64,000 nt of DNA from Limosilactobacillus caccae (GTDB taxonomy: Bacteria > Bacillota > Bacilli > Lactobacillales > Lactobacillaceae): the NCBI RefSeq assembly GCF_900156885.1, contig NZ_FTOY01000011.1:124001-188000 (forward strand), written 5' to 3'. Of this stretch, positions 46,944 through 58,260 are shown piece after piece (position 1 is the stretch's first letter; the number at the start of each line of letters is the position of its first letter). Position numbers and translations under genes: made by a program. The notes under the pieces are model-generated. The model did not search any database, was not told the DNA's origin, and worked only from the letters and a program-made list of their open reading frames with translations.

Positions 46944-46966
46944 AAAGTCGCTACGGCGGCTTTTTA
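46944..46966 (+). terminator. Intrinsic terminator of lrgAB
   Basis: AAGTCGC-TACG-GCGGCTT hairpin followed by TTTTT. Confidence 0.8.
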
Positions 46967-47044
46967 TTTTACCCTTTAATTAGGACACGCCCGGCCGTGT
47001 GTGTTAAAATGATTTGGTAGCTGTAAGGAAGAAGGGGATTATTA

Positions 47045-47914
47045 ATGGCGGATAAATTAAAAGTAGTAATTATCACGGGGATGAGCGGGGCTGGTAAGAC
47101 AGTCGCTGTTCACAGTTTGGAAGACTTGGGCTACTTTGTAATTGATAACATGCTGCCGAGCTTGGCTGGGCGGTTTGTCGATGTGATTAAGGAATCGGGT
47201 GAATTTGGGAAGATCGCGATGGTGATGGATTTACGGTCACGCGGTTTTTACGATGAAGTGTTACCCAACCTTGCCAAGTTAAAGGCCCGGGAGGACATCG
47301 CAGTTAAACTACTCTTCCTGGATGCCAATGATGTCACCTTGATTTCACGGTACAAGGAATCGCGGCGGTCACATCCTTTATCACCCCATGGGCGGATTTT
47401 AGATGGTGTCGAACTTGAACGAAAGCTGTCGGCCGACCTAAAGAGCCAGGCGGATGTCATTATTGATACGACCAACGTTACCCCCCGTAACCTCAAGCTA
47501 CGGCTTAATAAGCTGTTTGGTCATGGGGAGGGCAGTAACTTTTATGTTGAAGTGATGTCTTTTGGCTTTAAGTATGGCTTACCGCTCGACGCGGATATTG
47601 TGATGGACGTGCGCTTCTTGCCAAACCCATTTTACATTCCAGAACTTAAACACCAGACCGGTAACGACCAGGCGGTTCAAGAATACGTGATGAAGAGTCC
47701 GCTCGCGCAGGACTTTTACCAGCACTTGAAATCATTACTACAGATTGCTTTACCAGGATACATCCGCGAGGGAAAGAGCAGCTTGACAGTTGCAATTGGC
47801 TGCACTGGTGGTCAGCACCGGTCCGTTACAATCGCCAATAAGCTGGCGGCGGATTTAAACCACGGTGGCTACAATGTTAATACTTACCATCGTGATGTTG
47901 ATAAGGCAAAATAA
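47045..47914 (+). CDS. rapZ: RapZ/YvcJ P-loop nucleotide-binding protein
   Basis: 289 residues. P-loop ITGMSGAGKTVAVHSLEDLGYFVIDN at the N-terminus and SFGFKYG, DVRFLPNPFY, and IGCTGGQHRSV in the C-terminal half. In Gram-negatives RapZ is an RNA adaptor; the Gram-positive orthologue YvcJ is a GTPase-like protein linked to competence. First gene of rapZ-yvcK-whiA. Confidence 0.95.
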   Translation: MADKLKVVIITGMSGAGKTVAVHSLEDLGYFVIDNMLPSLAGRFVDVIKESGEFGKIAMVMDLRSRGFYDEVLPNLAKLKAREDIAVKLLFLDANDVTLISRYKESRRSHPLSPHGRILDGVELERKLSADLKSQADVIIDTTNVTPRNLKLRLNKLFGHGEGSNFYVEVMSFGFKYGLPLDADIVMDVRFLPNPFYIPELKHQTGNDQAVQEYVMKSPLAQDFYQHLKSLLQIALPGYIREGKSSLTVAIGCTGGQHRSVTIANKLAADLNHGGYNVNTYHRDVDKAK

Positions 47915-47929
47915 AGAGGAGTTTTAGTT

Positions 47930-48916
47930 ATGTTGCATAAACCAAAGATTGTCGTAATCGGCGGGGGAACAGGATTGCCCGTTGTGTTACGGGGATTACG
48001 TGACCAGGATGCGGACGTTACCGCGGTTGTTACTGTCGCAGATGATGGCGGGTCTTCTGGGATTTTGAGAAACTATATTAATGTTGTGCCACCTGGTGAT
48101 ATTCGAAACGTGTTAGTAGCGTTATCAGAATTGCCAGACCTTGAACTTAATATATTCCAGTACCGTTTTAAGAGTAGCGATCAGTTCTTTGCCGGTCACG
48201 CCATTGGGAATCTCATCATCTCCGCACTTTCGGAGATGAAGGGGGGAATCTTTTCAGCGGTTCAGGAATTATCAGCGATGATGAAGATCAATGGCCACGT
48301 ATACCCCGTTGCCAATGAGCCGTTAACGTTAAATGCTGAGTTCACTGACGGGACAATTCTGCGTGGTGAATCAGAAATTACGAAGGCCCATAAACAGGTG
48401 AAGCGGGTCTGGGTGACCCCGGCTGCTGATAGTGATGGTCACGTTGCCCAACCGGTTGCCGAGGTGATCTCGGCGATTAAAGAAGCAGACCAGATTGTCC
48501 TTGGCCCGGGGAGCCTGTTTACCAGTATCTTGCCTAACCTGATGATTAAAGAAGTTGGCGAGGCTGTTTGTGAGAGTAAAGCTGAGGTTGTTTATATCTG
48601 TAATATCATGACGCAAAAGGGTGAAACGGATCACTTCACTGATGCCGACCACGTTCGCGTCTTAAACCACCACCTCGGCAAGAATTTTATTGATACTGTC
48701 TTGGTTAATATTCAGCCAGTACCAGAAAACTACCTTGATTTTCAAGAATGGAATGAGATTTCCCAACCAGTTGGTCATGACTTCCAGGGGCTCCGCGAAC
48801 AGGGGTGCCGGGTGATTAGTTCCAACTTCCTTCGCTTGAAGGATAACGGGGCGTTTCATGACCGGGATAAAGTAGTTGCGGAACTGATGAATCGATTACA
48901 CCAGGTCCATGATTAA
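47930..48916 (+). CDS. yvcK: YvcK/gluconeogenesis factor family protein
   Basis: 328 residues. [18 protein letters not shown] at the start and [24 protein letters not shown] are CofD/YvcK features. YvcK binds UDP-GlcNAc and is needed for cell shape on gluconeogenic carbon. 16 bases after rapZ, 21 before whiA. Confidence 0.94.
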   Translation: MLHKPKIVVIGGGTGLPVVLRGLRDQDADVTAVVTVADDGGSSGILRNYINVVPPGDIRNVLVALSELPDLELNIFQYRFKSSDQFFAGHAIGNLIISALSEMKGGIFSAVQELSAMMKINGHVYPVANEPLTLNAEFTDGTILRGESEITKAHKQVKRVWVTPAADSDGHVAQPVAEVISAIKEADQIVLGPGSLFTSILPNLMIKEVGEAVCESKAEVVYICNIMTQKGETDHFTDADHVRVLNHHLGKNFIDTVLVNIQPVPENYLDFQEWNEISQPVGHDFQGLREQGCRVISSNFLRLKDNGAFHDRDKVVAELMNRLHQVHD

Positions 48917-48936
48917 AAAAAGGAGGCCGATGCCGC

Positions 48937-49878
48937 GTGTCATATGCGAGTGATGTTAAAAAAGAATTAACGGGGATTGAAGTCCACCGCGATAATGCTA
49001 AAGCAGAGCTAATGGCATTGATCCGGATGAATGGATCAATCGGTCTAGCAAATCGAAGTTTAATTCTTAATATTCAAACTGAAAATCCGGCGATTGCCCG
49101 GCGAATTTATTCGTTACTTAAGCAATTTTATAAGGTTGAGAGTGAAATCGTCGTCCGCCGGAAGATGAAACTGAAGAAAAATAACCAATATATTGTCCGT
49201 TTACGGTATTCCGCGCAACGGGTCCTTGATGACCTGGGAATCCTGCAAAATTTCCAAATCAAGGAGCAAGTACCATTGGAACTGCTCAAGGACGAGTGGA
49301 TGGTGCGGTCATACCTGCGGGGAGCCTTTCTGGCAGGAGGGTCGGTTAATAACCCAGAAACCTCCCGCTACCATTTAGAGATTTACTCCCTTTACGAGGA
49401 ACACAATGAAATGATTGCGGAGATGATGAATAAGTTTGGCTTAAACGCCCAAACAACCGCCCGGCGTAGTGGCTTTATTGTCTACCTCAAGGAAGCAGAA
49501 AAAATTGCGAACTTTATGTCGCTGATTGGGGCGACAAACTCGATGCTGCAATTTGAAAACTTCCGGATTGTTCGCGATATGCGTAATTCGGTCAACCGGT
49601 TAGTTAACTGCGAAAATGCCAACCTAAATAAGATTGCCAATGCGTCAACGAAGCAGATTAAAAACATTGAATTTATTGACTCACGGGTGGGGCTGGGGAG
49701 CCTCCCTGATAAGTTGCGGGAAATTGCCGAGACGCGGCTTGCCCACCAGGAGGTTAGCTTAAAGGAACTAGGAGAGCTGGTGCCTGGTGGTCCAATCTCA
49801 AAGTCCGGTGTTAACCACCGCTTGCGGAAGTTAAACGCATACGCTGATGAATTACGGGCATCACAAAAAATTGGTTAA
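48937..49878 (+). CDS. whiA: WhiA-type DNA-binding protein
   Basis: 313 residues from GTG 48937 behind AAAGGAGG. An N-terminal LAGLIDADG-homing-endonuclease-like fold (about 1-200; [27 protein letters not shown]) is joined to a C-terminal helix-turn-helix (about 225-310; [25 protein letters not shown]). Involved in division and chromosome organisation in Firmicutes. Confidence 0.95.
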   Translation: MSYASDVKKELTGIEVHRDNAKAELMALIRMNGSIGLANRSLILNIQTENPAIARRIYSLLKQFYKVESEIVVRRKMKLKKNNQYIVRLRYSAQRVLDDLGILQNFQIKEQVPLELLKDEWMVRSYLRGAFLAGGSVNNPETSRYHLEIYSLYEEHNEMIAEMMNKFGLNAQTTARRSGFIVYLKEAEKIANFMSLIGATNSMLQFENFRIVRDMRNSVNRLVNCENANLNKIANASTKQIKNIEFIDSRVGLGSLPDKLREIAETRLAHQEVSLKELGELVPGGPISKSGVNHRLRKLNAYADELRASQKIG

Positions 49879-49881
49879 AAG

Positions 49882-49946
49882 AAAAAAGCCTCGCGTAGCT
49901 AACCGTGGACAGATATTGCTGTCCATGGTTGCTCGCGAGGCTTTTT
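49882..49946. terminator. Large bidirectional terminator of rapZ-yvcK-whiA
   Basis: AAAAAGCCTCGCG / CGCGAGGCTTTTT as outer stem with an inner AACCGTGGACAG / CTGTCCATGGTT stem. Confidence 0.9.
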
Positions 49947-49952
49947 CTAATA

Positions 49953-49986
49953 TAAAAGAGCTACAAAAATTTGCAGCTCTTTTAAT
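49953..49986 (-). terminator. Intrinsic terminator of clpP
   Basis: TAAAAGAGCT / AGCTCTTTTA stem with a 12-base loop, four bases after the clpP stop. Confidence 0.85.
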
Positions 49987-49989
49987 CAT

Positions 49990-50583
49990 TTATTTTAACT
50001 TGGAATTATTTTCCATAATTCCGTCAAGCAGGCCGTAATCAACCGCTTCTTGAGCTGACAAGTAGTGGTCACGCTCAGTATCGTGGTTAATCTTTTCGAT
50101 TGACTGTCCTGAATTTTCAGCCAAGATGCCATTAATCATCTTCCGGGTCTTCAAAATTTCAGTAGCAGCAATTTCGATTTCCGTCTGTTGACCTTGGGCA
50201 CCACCAGATGGTTGGTGAATCAATACTTGAGAGTGTGGTAAACCGAACCGCTTACCCTTTGCACCTGAAGATACTAATACACTTGCCATTGATGCTGCCA
50301 TCCCGATAACGATGGTTTGAACATCAGCCTTGATGAAGTTCATCGTATCGTAGATTGCCATCCCAGAGGTAACAACACCACCAGGAGAGTTGATGTATAA
50401 GTAAATGTCTTTAGTTGAATCTTGCGCGTCTAAGAACAAGAGTTGCGCAACAATTGAGTTTGCCATTTCGTCTTCGATTGGGCCAGAAAGCATAATGATC
50501 CGGTCCTTCAGAAGCCGTGAGTAAATGTCATAAGCACGTTCACCGCGTGATGATTGCTCAATGACAGTTGGAACTAAGTTCAT
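49990..50583 (-). CDS. clpP: ATP-dependent Clp protease proteolytic subunit
   Basis: 197 residues. Catalytic triad Ser in [14 protein letters not shown] (about 98), His in [14 protein letters not shown] (about 123) and Asp at about 172. Serine protease core working with ClpX/C/E for protein turnover and stress. AAGGAGG upstream. The promoter carries a CtsR box and a degenerate CIRCE. Confidence 0.97.
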   Translation of the reverse strand: MNLVPTVIEQSSRGERAYDIYSRLLKDRIIMLSGPIEDEMANSIVAQLLFLDAQDSTKDIYLYINSPGGVVTSGMAIYDTMNFIKADVQTIVIGMAASMASVLVSSGAKGKRFGLPHSQVLIHQPSGGAQGQQTEIEIAATEILKTRKMINGILAENSGQSIEKINHDTERDHYLSAQEAVDYGLLDGIMENNSKLK

Positions 50584-50604
50584 AGTGTGGCCTCCTTAAT
50601 TTAA

Positions 50605-50631
50605 TTAGCACTCGTCAGCGTCAGATGCTAA
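50605..50631 (-). promoter_or_regulatory. CIRCE-like element before clpP
   Basis: TTAGCACTC-N9-AGATGCTAA (plus-strand reading): left half perfect, right half 6 of 9, at the expected transcription start. See finding. Confidence 0.55.
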
Positions 50632-50642
50632 CGGATAATATT

Positions 50643-50671
50643 ACTATACTCGATTGGTCAAAAAAGGTCAA
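50643..50671 (-). promoter_or_regulatory. Promoter of clpP
   Basis: On the minus strand TTGACC (50671-50666), 17-base spacer, TATAGT (50648-50643). Confidence 0.85.
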
Positions 50672-50672
50672 A
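50656..50672 (-). promoter_or_regulatory. CtsR operator of clpP
   Basis: GGTCAAA-AAA-GGTCAAA (plus-strand reading), a perfect consensus; it covers the -35 box. Confidence 0.95.
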
Positions 50673-50733
50673 TATTTAACAAGCAAATCCTAAAATAATT
50701 TAACCAATCGGCGTAACAATGTAAGTAAAGCAC

Positions 50734-50771
50734 AAAAAAACGACGCTGTCGACAATTACGTCCCAGCGCCG
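50734..50771 (-). terminator. Intrinsic terminator of the 38-residue peptide gene
   Basis: On the minus strand CGGCGCTG / CAGCGTCG with a 15-base loop followed by TTTTTTT. Confidence 0.75.
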
Positions 50772-50794
50772 GTTCCCCCAAGATAATCTGATGA

Positions 50795-50911
50795 TTACTT
50801 TTGATTAAGGCTTTCGCTTACTAAGGCTAATTCAGCGGCAGCACATTCTTGGTCTAATTCTTTCCAATTAGTTGTAACATTAAAGATGTTTAATGCGTTT
50901 GTCTTCATCAT
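50795..50911 (-). CDS. 38-residue peptide, function unknown
   Basis: MMKTNALNIFNVTTNWKELD at the start, one Cys at residue 23, and an acidic alanine-rich end (AAAELALVSESLNQK). GGAGG (50921-50917) is 5 bases from the ATG; a second ATG follows at 50908. A good minus-strand promoter (TTGCAA-N16-TATTAT at 50994-50967) and a terminator bracket it, so it looks like a real gene. The reading frame stays open upstream to an ATG at 50953, but that lacks a strong ribosome site. No signal peptide or membrane helix. It could be a small regulatory protein or a signalling/precursor peptide; unrecognised. Confidence 0.6.
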   Translation of the reverse strand: MMKTNALNIFNVTTNWKELDQECAAAELALVSESLNQK

Positions 50912-50966
50912 AAATTCCTCCACGAGCATCTTGCTCATAACTTTATATCTCATAACTTCACCTTGT

Positions 50967-50994
50967 ATAATACTATAATTGGTATGATTTGCAA
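50967..50994 (-). promoter_or_regulatory. Promoter of the 38-residue peptide gene
   Basis: TTGCAA, 16-base spacer, TATTAT on the minus strand. Confidence 0.65.
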
Positions 50995-51132
50995 GCCTTT
51001 ATTTAATGGGATTTATAAAAACTAACGATAAATTGGTCTAGTCTTATTGGTGGAGGAATTGTCATGGCGGGGAAGATAATCGTTTATCAAAATGGCAAAT
51101 AATTTCGCAAAAAAGTGAAATTATTGAAGGAC

Positions 51133-51161
51133 TTGCTTTTTATTGCATGGACCGGTATAAT
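51133..51161 (+). promoter_or_regulatory. Promoter of the 43-residue basic protein
   Basis: TTGCTT, 17-base spacer, perfect TATAAT. Confidence 0.75.
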
Positions 51162-51208
51162 CGAAACGTTAATTAATTTACGTTTAATAATAAAGGAGGC
51201 ATATTCAC

Positions 51209-51340
51209 ATGCGTAAAGCACACCCATACGGCGTTCAAGGTCGTCGTCCAATCGCTCCTAAGTACAAGCGAGCATTAAAAGAAAAGAAGATTGAAGCTAT
51301 TCGTAAGTGGGCAAAGGAAAAGCCAGCTGAAGAAAAGTAA
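51209..51340 (+). CDS. 43-residue basic protein, function unknown
   Basis: Strong AAAGGAGG at 51192, ATG 51209. Very Lys/Arg-rich: RKAHPYGVQGRRPIAPKYKR then a helix ALKEKKIEAIRKWAKEKPAEEK. Codon choice (CGT, GCA, AAG, GAA) resembles ribosomal-protein genes, so it is probably abundant. Bracketed by its own promoter and terminator. Composition suggests nucleic-acid or ribosome binding; no family recognised. Confidence 0.75.
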   Translation: MRKAHPYGVQGRRPIAPKYKRALKEKKIEAIRKWAKEKPAEEK

Positions 51341-51352
51341 TTTAAAAATCAT

Positions 51353-51380
51353 AAAGGGTCAGGCATATCCTGGCCTTTTT
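51353..51380 (+). terminator. Intrinsic terminator of the 43-residue protein
   Basis: AAAGGGTCAGG / CCTGGCCTTTTT. Confidence 0.85.
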
Positions 51381-51446
51381 ATTTTTAAATAATACTTGCA
51401 CACTTGGTTATTGATTGATGTGTGTTCATCGGCCTTGTGACAGTAA

Positions 51447-51581
51447 ATGAACATTTTAATGCTGGTTGCCTACGGGGCCCCGACGACCTTAATTGAACTT
51501 CCGGGACTAGCACTGTTTTTGAGTTTTAACCTGGCAGGAATTGTCATGATGCTGCCGAATACCAGCTTTAGCCAGAAATAA
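51447..51581 (+). pseudogene. Possible remnant of a membrane protein gene
   Basis: A 44-codon open frame with one hydrophobic stretch (LIELPGLALFLSFNLAGIVMML) but no ribosome site, stops just upstream, and a strong terminator after it. It reads like the C-terminal remainder of a lost membrane-protein gene. Weak call. Confidence 0.3.
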
Positions 51582-51591
51582 CATTCTATAG

Positions 51592-51625
51592 AAAAAGCAC
51601 CGCCCAAAATTGAGCGGTGCTTTTT
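51592..51625. terminator. Bidirectional terminator
   Basis: AAAAAGCACCGC / GCGGTGCTTTTT, 12 perfect pairs. Confidence 0.9.
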
Positions 51626-51646
51626 CATGCCATTATTGCAAAAACA

Positions 51647-51676
51647 AAAACGACCGAGAATTAACTCGGTCGTTTT
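51647..51676 (-). terminator. Terminator of tRNA-Arg
   Basis: AAAACGACCGAG / CTCGGTCGTTTT with a 6-base loop, 7 bases after the tRNA. Confidence 0.9.
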
Positions 51677-51682
51677 CTAGGA

Positions 51683-51754
51683 TGCGCCCCCCGGGAGTCG
51701 AACCCGGATCTCGAGAACCGGAATCTCACGTGCGATCCATTACACTAAGGGCGC
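51683..51754 (-). tRNA. tRNA-Arg, anticodon CCG
   Basis: 72 bases on the minus strand, starting GCGCCCTTAGTG. Acceptor GCGCCCT pairs with GGGGCGC, anticodon stem TGAGA/TCTCG encloses loop TTCCGGT (anticodon CCG), and the T arm contains GGTTCGACTCC. The CCA end is not encoded. It reads CGG, which the genes of this window use heavily for arginine. Confidence 0.95.
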
Positions 51755-51940
51755 GTCAACAAATATTATATTATCTTACTCTAAAATGAATTGCAAGCAT
51801 TATTTGAAAAAATTAATCAAAAAACCGCTTACATCAGAAATTTGCTATGTTTGAATAGACAATTCACTTTAAGATGAGTATTATTAAGGTCGTAGGGTAT
51901 GTACGATGTTTAGACCTTACCACTGCGTCACTTACAATGG

Positions 51941-51974
51941 TTGACCTTGCGATGCTGATGTAATGTGATAAACT
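51941..51974 (+). promoter_or_regulatory. Candidate gap promoter region
   Basis: TTGACC at 51941 and TTGCGA-N16-TAAACT (51947-51974). No cggR gene or obvious CggR operator precedes gap. The rest of 51755-51940 is AT-rich with no feature I can support. Confidence 0.4.
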
Positions 51975-52020
51975 AAACAGGTACATTAATTATGTTTTTC
52001 CTAAAGGAGGAATTTGCAGT

Positions 52021-53034
52021 ATGACTGTAAAAATTGGTATTAACGGTTTTGGCCGTATTGGTCGTTTAGCATTCCGTCGGATTCATGAACTTCACACTGA
52101 TGACATTGAAGTTGTTGCAATTAACGATTTGACTACGCCATCAATGTTGGCTTACTTACTCAAGTATGACTCAACTCATGGTAAGTTCCCTGGTGAAGTT
52201 TCAGCTACTGATACTGGTATTGTTGTTGATGGTAAGGAATACCCTGTATACGCTGAACGTGACGCACGTAACATTCCTTGGGTAAAGAACGATGGTGTTG
52301 ACTTTGTCCTTGAATGTACTGGTTTCTACACTTCTGCTGAAAAGTCACAAGCACACTTGGACGCTGGCGCAAAGCGTGTATTGATTTCAGCACCTGCTGG
52401 TAACATCCCAACTGTTGTTCCTGGCGTTAACTTGGATACTTTGAAGGCTGAAGACAAGATCGTTTCAGCTGGTTCATGTACTACTTCATGCCTTGCACCA
52501 ATGGCTTACTTCCTTAACAAGGAATTTGGTATCAAGGTTGGTACGATGACTACTATCCACGCATTTACTGCTACTCAAGCTATCCTTGATGGCCCTCGTG
52601 GTAAGAAGATGCGTAACAACCGTACTGCAAGTGTAAACACTATTCCTCACTCAAGTGGTGCTGCTAAGGCTATCGGTTTAGTTATTCCTGAATTAAACGG
52701 TAAGCTTTCAGGTCACGCACAACGTGTTGGTGTTGTTGACGGTTCATTAACTGAACTTGTTTCAATCTTGGACAAGAAGGTTACTGTTGACCAAGTTAAC
52801 GACTTGATGAAGAAGGCTACTGAAGGTAACGACGCTTACGGTTACACTGAAGACCCAATTGTATCAACTGATATCATTGGTTCAACTTACGGTTCTGTCT
52901 TCGATCCTTCCCAAACTGAAATCATGGAAGGTGACGACGGTTCACAATTAGTTAAGACTGTTGCTTGGTACGACAACGAATACGGTTTCACCAGCAACAT
53001 GATCCGGACTTTGCTTCACTTCGCTACTCTCTAA
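52021..53034 (+). CDS. gap: Glyceraldehyde-3-phosphate dehydrogenase, type I
   Basis: 337 residues. NAD motif [15 protein letters not shown], catalytic Cys in [12 protein letters not shown] (about 156), and His in TIHAFTATQ. Oxidises GAP to 1,3-bisphosphoglycerate with NAD in the lower half of glycolysis/phosphoketolase metabolism. Extreme codon bias toward GGT, GCT, CGT. Followed by pgk after an attenuating terminator. Confidence 0.98.
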   Translation: MTVKIGINGFGRIGRLAFRRIHELHTDDIEVVAINDLTTPSMLAYLLKYDSTHGKFPGEVSATDTGIVVDGKEYPVYAERDARNIPWVKNDGVDFVLECTGFYTSAEKSQAHLDAGAKRVLISAPAGNIPTVVPGVNLDTLKAEDKIVSAGSCTTSCLAPMAYFLNKEFGIKVGTMTTIHAFTATQAILDGPRGKKMRNNRTASVNTIPHSSGAAKAIGLVIPELNGKLSGHAQRVGVVDGSLTELVSILDKKVTVDQVNDLMKKATEGNDAYGYTEDPIVSTDIIGSTYGSVFDPSQTEIMEGDDGSQLVKTVAWYDNEYGFTSNMIRTLLHFATL

Positions 53035-53059
53035 TCGAGTAAGTCTGGATTAATTGATT

Positions 53060-53095
53060 AAGGTGGGAGGAGGTATACTCCGCTCACCTTTTTTC
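53060..53095 (+). terminator. Terminator-like hairpin between gap and pgk
   Basis: AAGGTGGGAGGAG / CTCCGCTCACCTTTTTT; probably partial, giving extra gap transcript. Confidence 0.8.
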
Positions 53096-53118
53096 ATCAA
53101 GAAGGAGGAAACAAACAT

Positions 53119-54324
53119 ATGGCTAAATTAACTGTAGAAGACCTTCCTTTAGAAGGTAAAAAAGTTTTAATGCGGGTCGACTTTAATGTTCCAATTAAGG
53201 ACGGCGTTGTTGGTGATGACAACCGGATCGTCGCTGCATTACCAACCATTAAGTACGTTATCGACCATGGCGGCCGGGCAGTATTATTCTCCCACCTTGG
53301 TCGGATTAAGAAGGAAGAAGACAAGCCAGGCCTTTCAATGCGCCCAGTTGCTGAACGTCTTTCTAACTTAATCAATAAGCCAGTAACTTTTGTGCCAGTT
53401 ACTGAAGGCAAGCAATTAGAAGACGCAATTGACAACATGAAGAACGGTGAAATTTTGCTTGTTCAAAACACCCGTTACGAAGATGTTAAGGATGGCGAAT
53501 ACGTAAAGCGTGAATCTGGTAACGACCCTGAATTAGGGAAGTACTGGGCTTCACTCGGTGACGTATTTGTAAATGATGCTTTTGGTACTGCTCACCGGAA
53601 GCACGCTTCAAACGTTGGAATTGCTACTAACATGCCTGGCAAGGCTGCTGCCGGTTACTTGATGGAAAAGGAAATCAAGTTCTTGGGTGACGCAGTTGAT
53701 AACCCAGAACGGCCATTTGTTGCCATCTTAGGTGGTGCGAAGGTTTCTGACAAGATTGGTGTTATCGACAACCTTCTTGAAAAGGCTGATAAGATTATCA
53801 TCGGTGGTGGGATGGCTTACACCTTCTACGCTGCTAAGGGTATCAAGATCGGTAATTCCCTTGTCGAAAAGGACAAGATCGACGTTGCTAAGCAAATCCT
53901 TGACAAGGCTGGCGACAAGTTAGTATTGCCAATTGACAACGTCGTAGCTGACAAGTTCAACAACGATGCTGACAGCAAGGTTGTTGAAGGCGACATTGAC
54001 GATGGCTGGATGGCCTTAGACATCGGTCCAAAGACAGTTAAGTTATACGAGGATGTTTTAAAGGATGCCAAGACGGTTGTTTGGAATGGCCCAATGGGTG
54101 TATTTGAAATGCCAAACTTCGCTAAGGGAACCCTTGAAATTGGTAAGTTCCTTGGTACTTTGACTGATGCGACGACAATCGTTGGTGGTGGTGACTCAAC
54201 TGCCGCTGTTAAGGAATTGGGTGTTGCTGACAAGCTTACCCACATTTCAACTGGTGGTGGTGCTTCATTGACTTACCTTGAAGGCCAAGAATTACCAGGA
54301 ATTGCAGCAATTTCTGAAAAGTAA
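53119..54324 (+). CDS. pgk: Phosphoglycerate kinase
   Basis: 401 residues. Conserved [13 protein letters not shown] near the start, NDAFGTAHR and the C-terminal GGGDSTAA nucleotide loop (about 355). Transfers phosphate from 1,3-bisphosphoglycerate to ADP. GAAGGAGG ribosome site. Highly biased codons. Confidence 0.98.
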   Translation: MAKLTVEDLPLEGKKVLMRVDFNVPIKDGVVGDDNRIVAALPTIKYVIDHGGRAVLFSHLGRIKKEEDKPGLSMRPVAERLSNLINKPVTFVPVTEGKQLEDAIDNMKNGEILLVQNTRYEDVKDGEYVKRESGNDPELGKYWASLGDVFVNDAFGTAHRKHASNVGIATNMPGKAAAGYLMEKEIKFLGDAVDNPERPFVAILGGAKVSDKIGVIDNLLEKADKIIIGGGMAYTFYAAKGIKIGNSLVEKDKIDVAKQILDKAGDKLVLPIDNVVADKFNNDADSKVVEGDIDDGWMALDIGPKTVKLYEDVLKDAKTVVWNGPMGVFEMPNFAKGTLEIGKFLGTLTDATTIVGGGDSTAAVKELGVADKLTHISTGGGASLTYLEGQELPGIAAISEK

Positions 54325-54333
54325 ATTAATTAA

Positions 54334-54370
54334 ACGCGGGACAAGCCTTTAGGCAAGTTCCGCTTTTTTT
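54334..54370 (+). terminator. Terminator-like hairpin between pgk and tpiA
   Basis: GCGGGAC / GTTCCGC with an inner AAGCCTTTAGGC part, then TTTTTTT. Confidence 0.8.
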
Positions 54371-54394
54371 GAATCATTAAGAGGGTGAACAAAA

Positions 54395-56558
<2,164 letters not shown>

Positions 56559-56584
56559 TCAGCAGACAACACGCTGTTGATTGT

Positions 56585-56617
56585 AAAAAGAAGCTGGATT
56601 TTCTCCGGCTTCTTTTT
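56585..56617 (+). terminator. Intrinsic terminator of eno
   Basis: AAAAAGAAGC / GGCTTCTTTTT with inner GG/CC pairs. Confidence 0.85.
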
Positions 56618-56676
56618 CGTTTTAAACGCTAAAAAAATAAAATCAAACAACATTAAAAAGTAATGAGAAAAGATGT

Positions 56677-56704
56677 TTGCATTTGGTAAAAAATATAATA
56701 TAAT
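56677..56704 (+). promoter_or_regulatory. Promoter of the AAT-family permease
   Basis: TTGCAT, 16-base spacer, TATAAT. Confidence 0.65.
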
Positions 56705-56742
56705 CTTAAAGAGTTTAACTTGACGAAAAGGACATGATAAAA

Positions 56743-58128
56743 ATGAAAAAATCGGCACCGGAGCTCAAACGGTCGATGACTGCCGGCCAGATGGAAATGA
56801 TTTCTCTCGGTGGGGCAATCGGGGTTGGGCTCTTTATGGGGTCTACTTCGACGATTAAGTGGACAGGGCCGTCCGTCTTATTAGCATATGCATTTGTCGG
56901 TCTTATCCTCTATATTGTAATGCGGGCCCTGGGTGAAATGATCTACATCAATCCTGGAACGGGTTCCTTTGCGGACTACGCGACAGAATATGTGCACCCG
57001 CTGGCGGGATATTTAGCTAAGTGGGCGAACGTCTTTGAATACATTGTCGTGGGGATGTCTGAGGTGGTCGCCGCGACGGAGTACCTGAAATATTGGTGGC
57101 CGCATATGCATACCTGGATTGCCGGGGTGGTAATCATCGTCTTCCTTGTACTAGCCAACCTTGCTAGTGCGAAGGCCTACGGGTCACTTGAATTTTGGTT
57201 TGCAATGATTAAGGTAATTACAATTATCTTTATGATCCTCCTCGGCTTCATGGTCATCTTCTTTGGTTTTGGTAATGGTGGGCACCCGACTGGCTTTAGT
57301 AATCTCTGGGCGCACGGTGGCTTCTTTACCGGCGGCCTAAGTGGCTTCTTCTTCTCAATGTCGATCATTGTTGGTTCGTATGAAGGAATTGAGTTATTGG
57401 GAATCTCGGCCGGTGAGGTTGCTAACCCCCAAGAAGCAATTGTTAAGTCTGTTAAGTCGGTATTATTTCGAATCTTGATTTTCTACGTGGGAGCAATCTT
57501 TGTGATCGTGACGATCTACCCATGGAACCAGTTGAGCAGTGTGGGGTCACCATTTGTTTCGACGTTTGCAAAAGTCGGAATTACGGCAGCGGCGTCGATC
57601 ATTAACTTCGTTGTTTTGACCGCAGCTTTATCCGGGGCAAACTCTGGGATTTATAGTTCCAGCCGGATGCTGTTCAAACTTTCTCATGAAGGAGATGCAC
57701 CAAAGATTTTCGGGCGCTTATCCAAACGGGTAGTTCCAGATGCCGCCATTCTTGGCATCTCTGGGGGAATTTTGATCGGCTTTATTATCGATATGATTTC
57801 TTCAATTTATAGCAAGTCAACGTCTGATATGTTCGTGGTGGTCTTTAGTTCGTCGGTGCTTCCGGGAATGATTCCGTGGTTTGTGATCCTGCTGGCAGAA
57901 TTACGCTTCCGGCATAACAACCACGACTTGATGACTGACCACCCGTTTAAGCTGCCACTTTACCCTTTTTCAAATTACTTTGCTTTTATAATGTTGATTG
58001 TGATCGTTGTCTTTATGTTCATTAATCCGGACACCCGGATTTCGGTGATTGTCGGGGCACTAGTCCTGATCATTGCTACGGTCGTTTACATTGCTCGGCA
58101 CGGCTTAAAGCGCCAGCGAGTTGAATAG
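56743..58128 (+). CDS. AAT-family amino-acid permease
   Basis: 461 residues, 12 helices. SMTAGQMEMISLGGAIGVGLFMGSTSTIKWTGPS is the family helix 1 motif (first block shown in parts), with IINFVVLTAALSGANSGIYSSSRML in the middle. Proton-driven uptake of amino acids; substrate (for example Gly/Ala/Ser, Pro or Phe types) cannot be fixed. ATG 56743 has AAAAGGA 10 bases upstream; ATG 56734 is alternative. Own promoter and terminator. Confidence 0.85.
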   Translation: MKKSAPELKRSMTAGQMEMISLGGAIGVGLFMGSTSTIKWTGPSVLLAYAFVGLILYIVMRALGEMIYINPGTGSFADYATEYVHPLAGYLAKWANVFEYIVVGMSEVVAATEYLKYWWPHMHTWIAGVVIIVFLVLANLASAKAYGSLEFWFAMIKVITIIFMILLGFMVIFFGFGNGGHPTGFSNLWAHGGFFTGGLSGFFFSMSIIVGSYEGIELLGISAGEVANPQEAIVKSVKSVLFRILIFYVGAIFVIVTIYPWNQLSSVGSPFVSTFAKVGITAAASIINFVVLTAALSGANSGIYSSSRMLFKLSHEGDAPKIFGRLSKRVVPDAAILGISGGILIGFIIDMISSIYSKSTSDMFVVVFSSSVLPGMIPWFVILLAELRFRHNNHDLMTDHPFKLPLYPFSNYFAFIMLIVIVVFMFINPDTRISVIVGALVLIIATVVYIARHGLKRQRVE

Positions 58129-58137
58129 GATTTCATT

Positions 58138-58166
58138 GGCTGTGGAATTTATCCACGGCTTTTTTG
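58138..58166 (+). terminator. Intrinsic terminator of the permease gene
   Basis: GCTGTGGA / TCCACGGC with TTTTTT. Confidence 0.8.
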
Positions 58167-58260
58167 TTTAATTACTGAATTTTTTAGGATCTTCGTTGGC
58201 AACGGTTGGGGAGACTGTAGTAAAATGACAATTAGACTTTTTAACGAATGAGGGAAAAAG

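Noticed and set aside
51821-51834. cre site upstream of gap
   Set aside because: AAAACCGCTTACA (reverse strand) has at least two mismatches and lies about 190 bases from gap.
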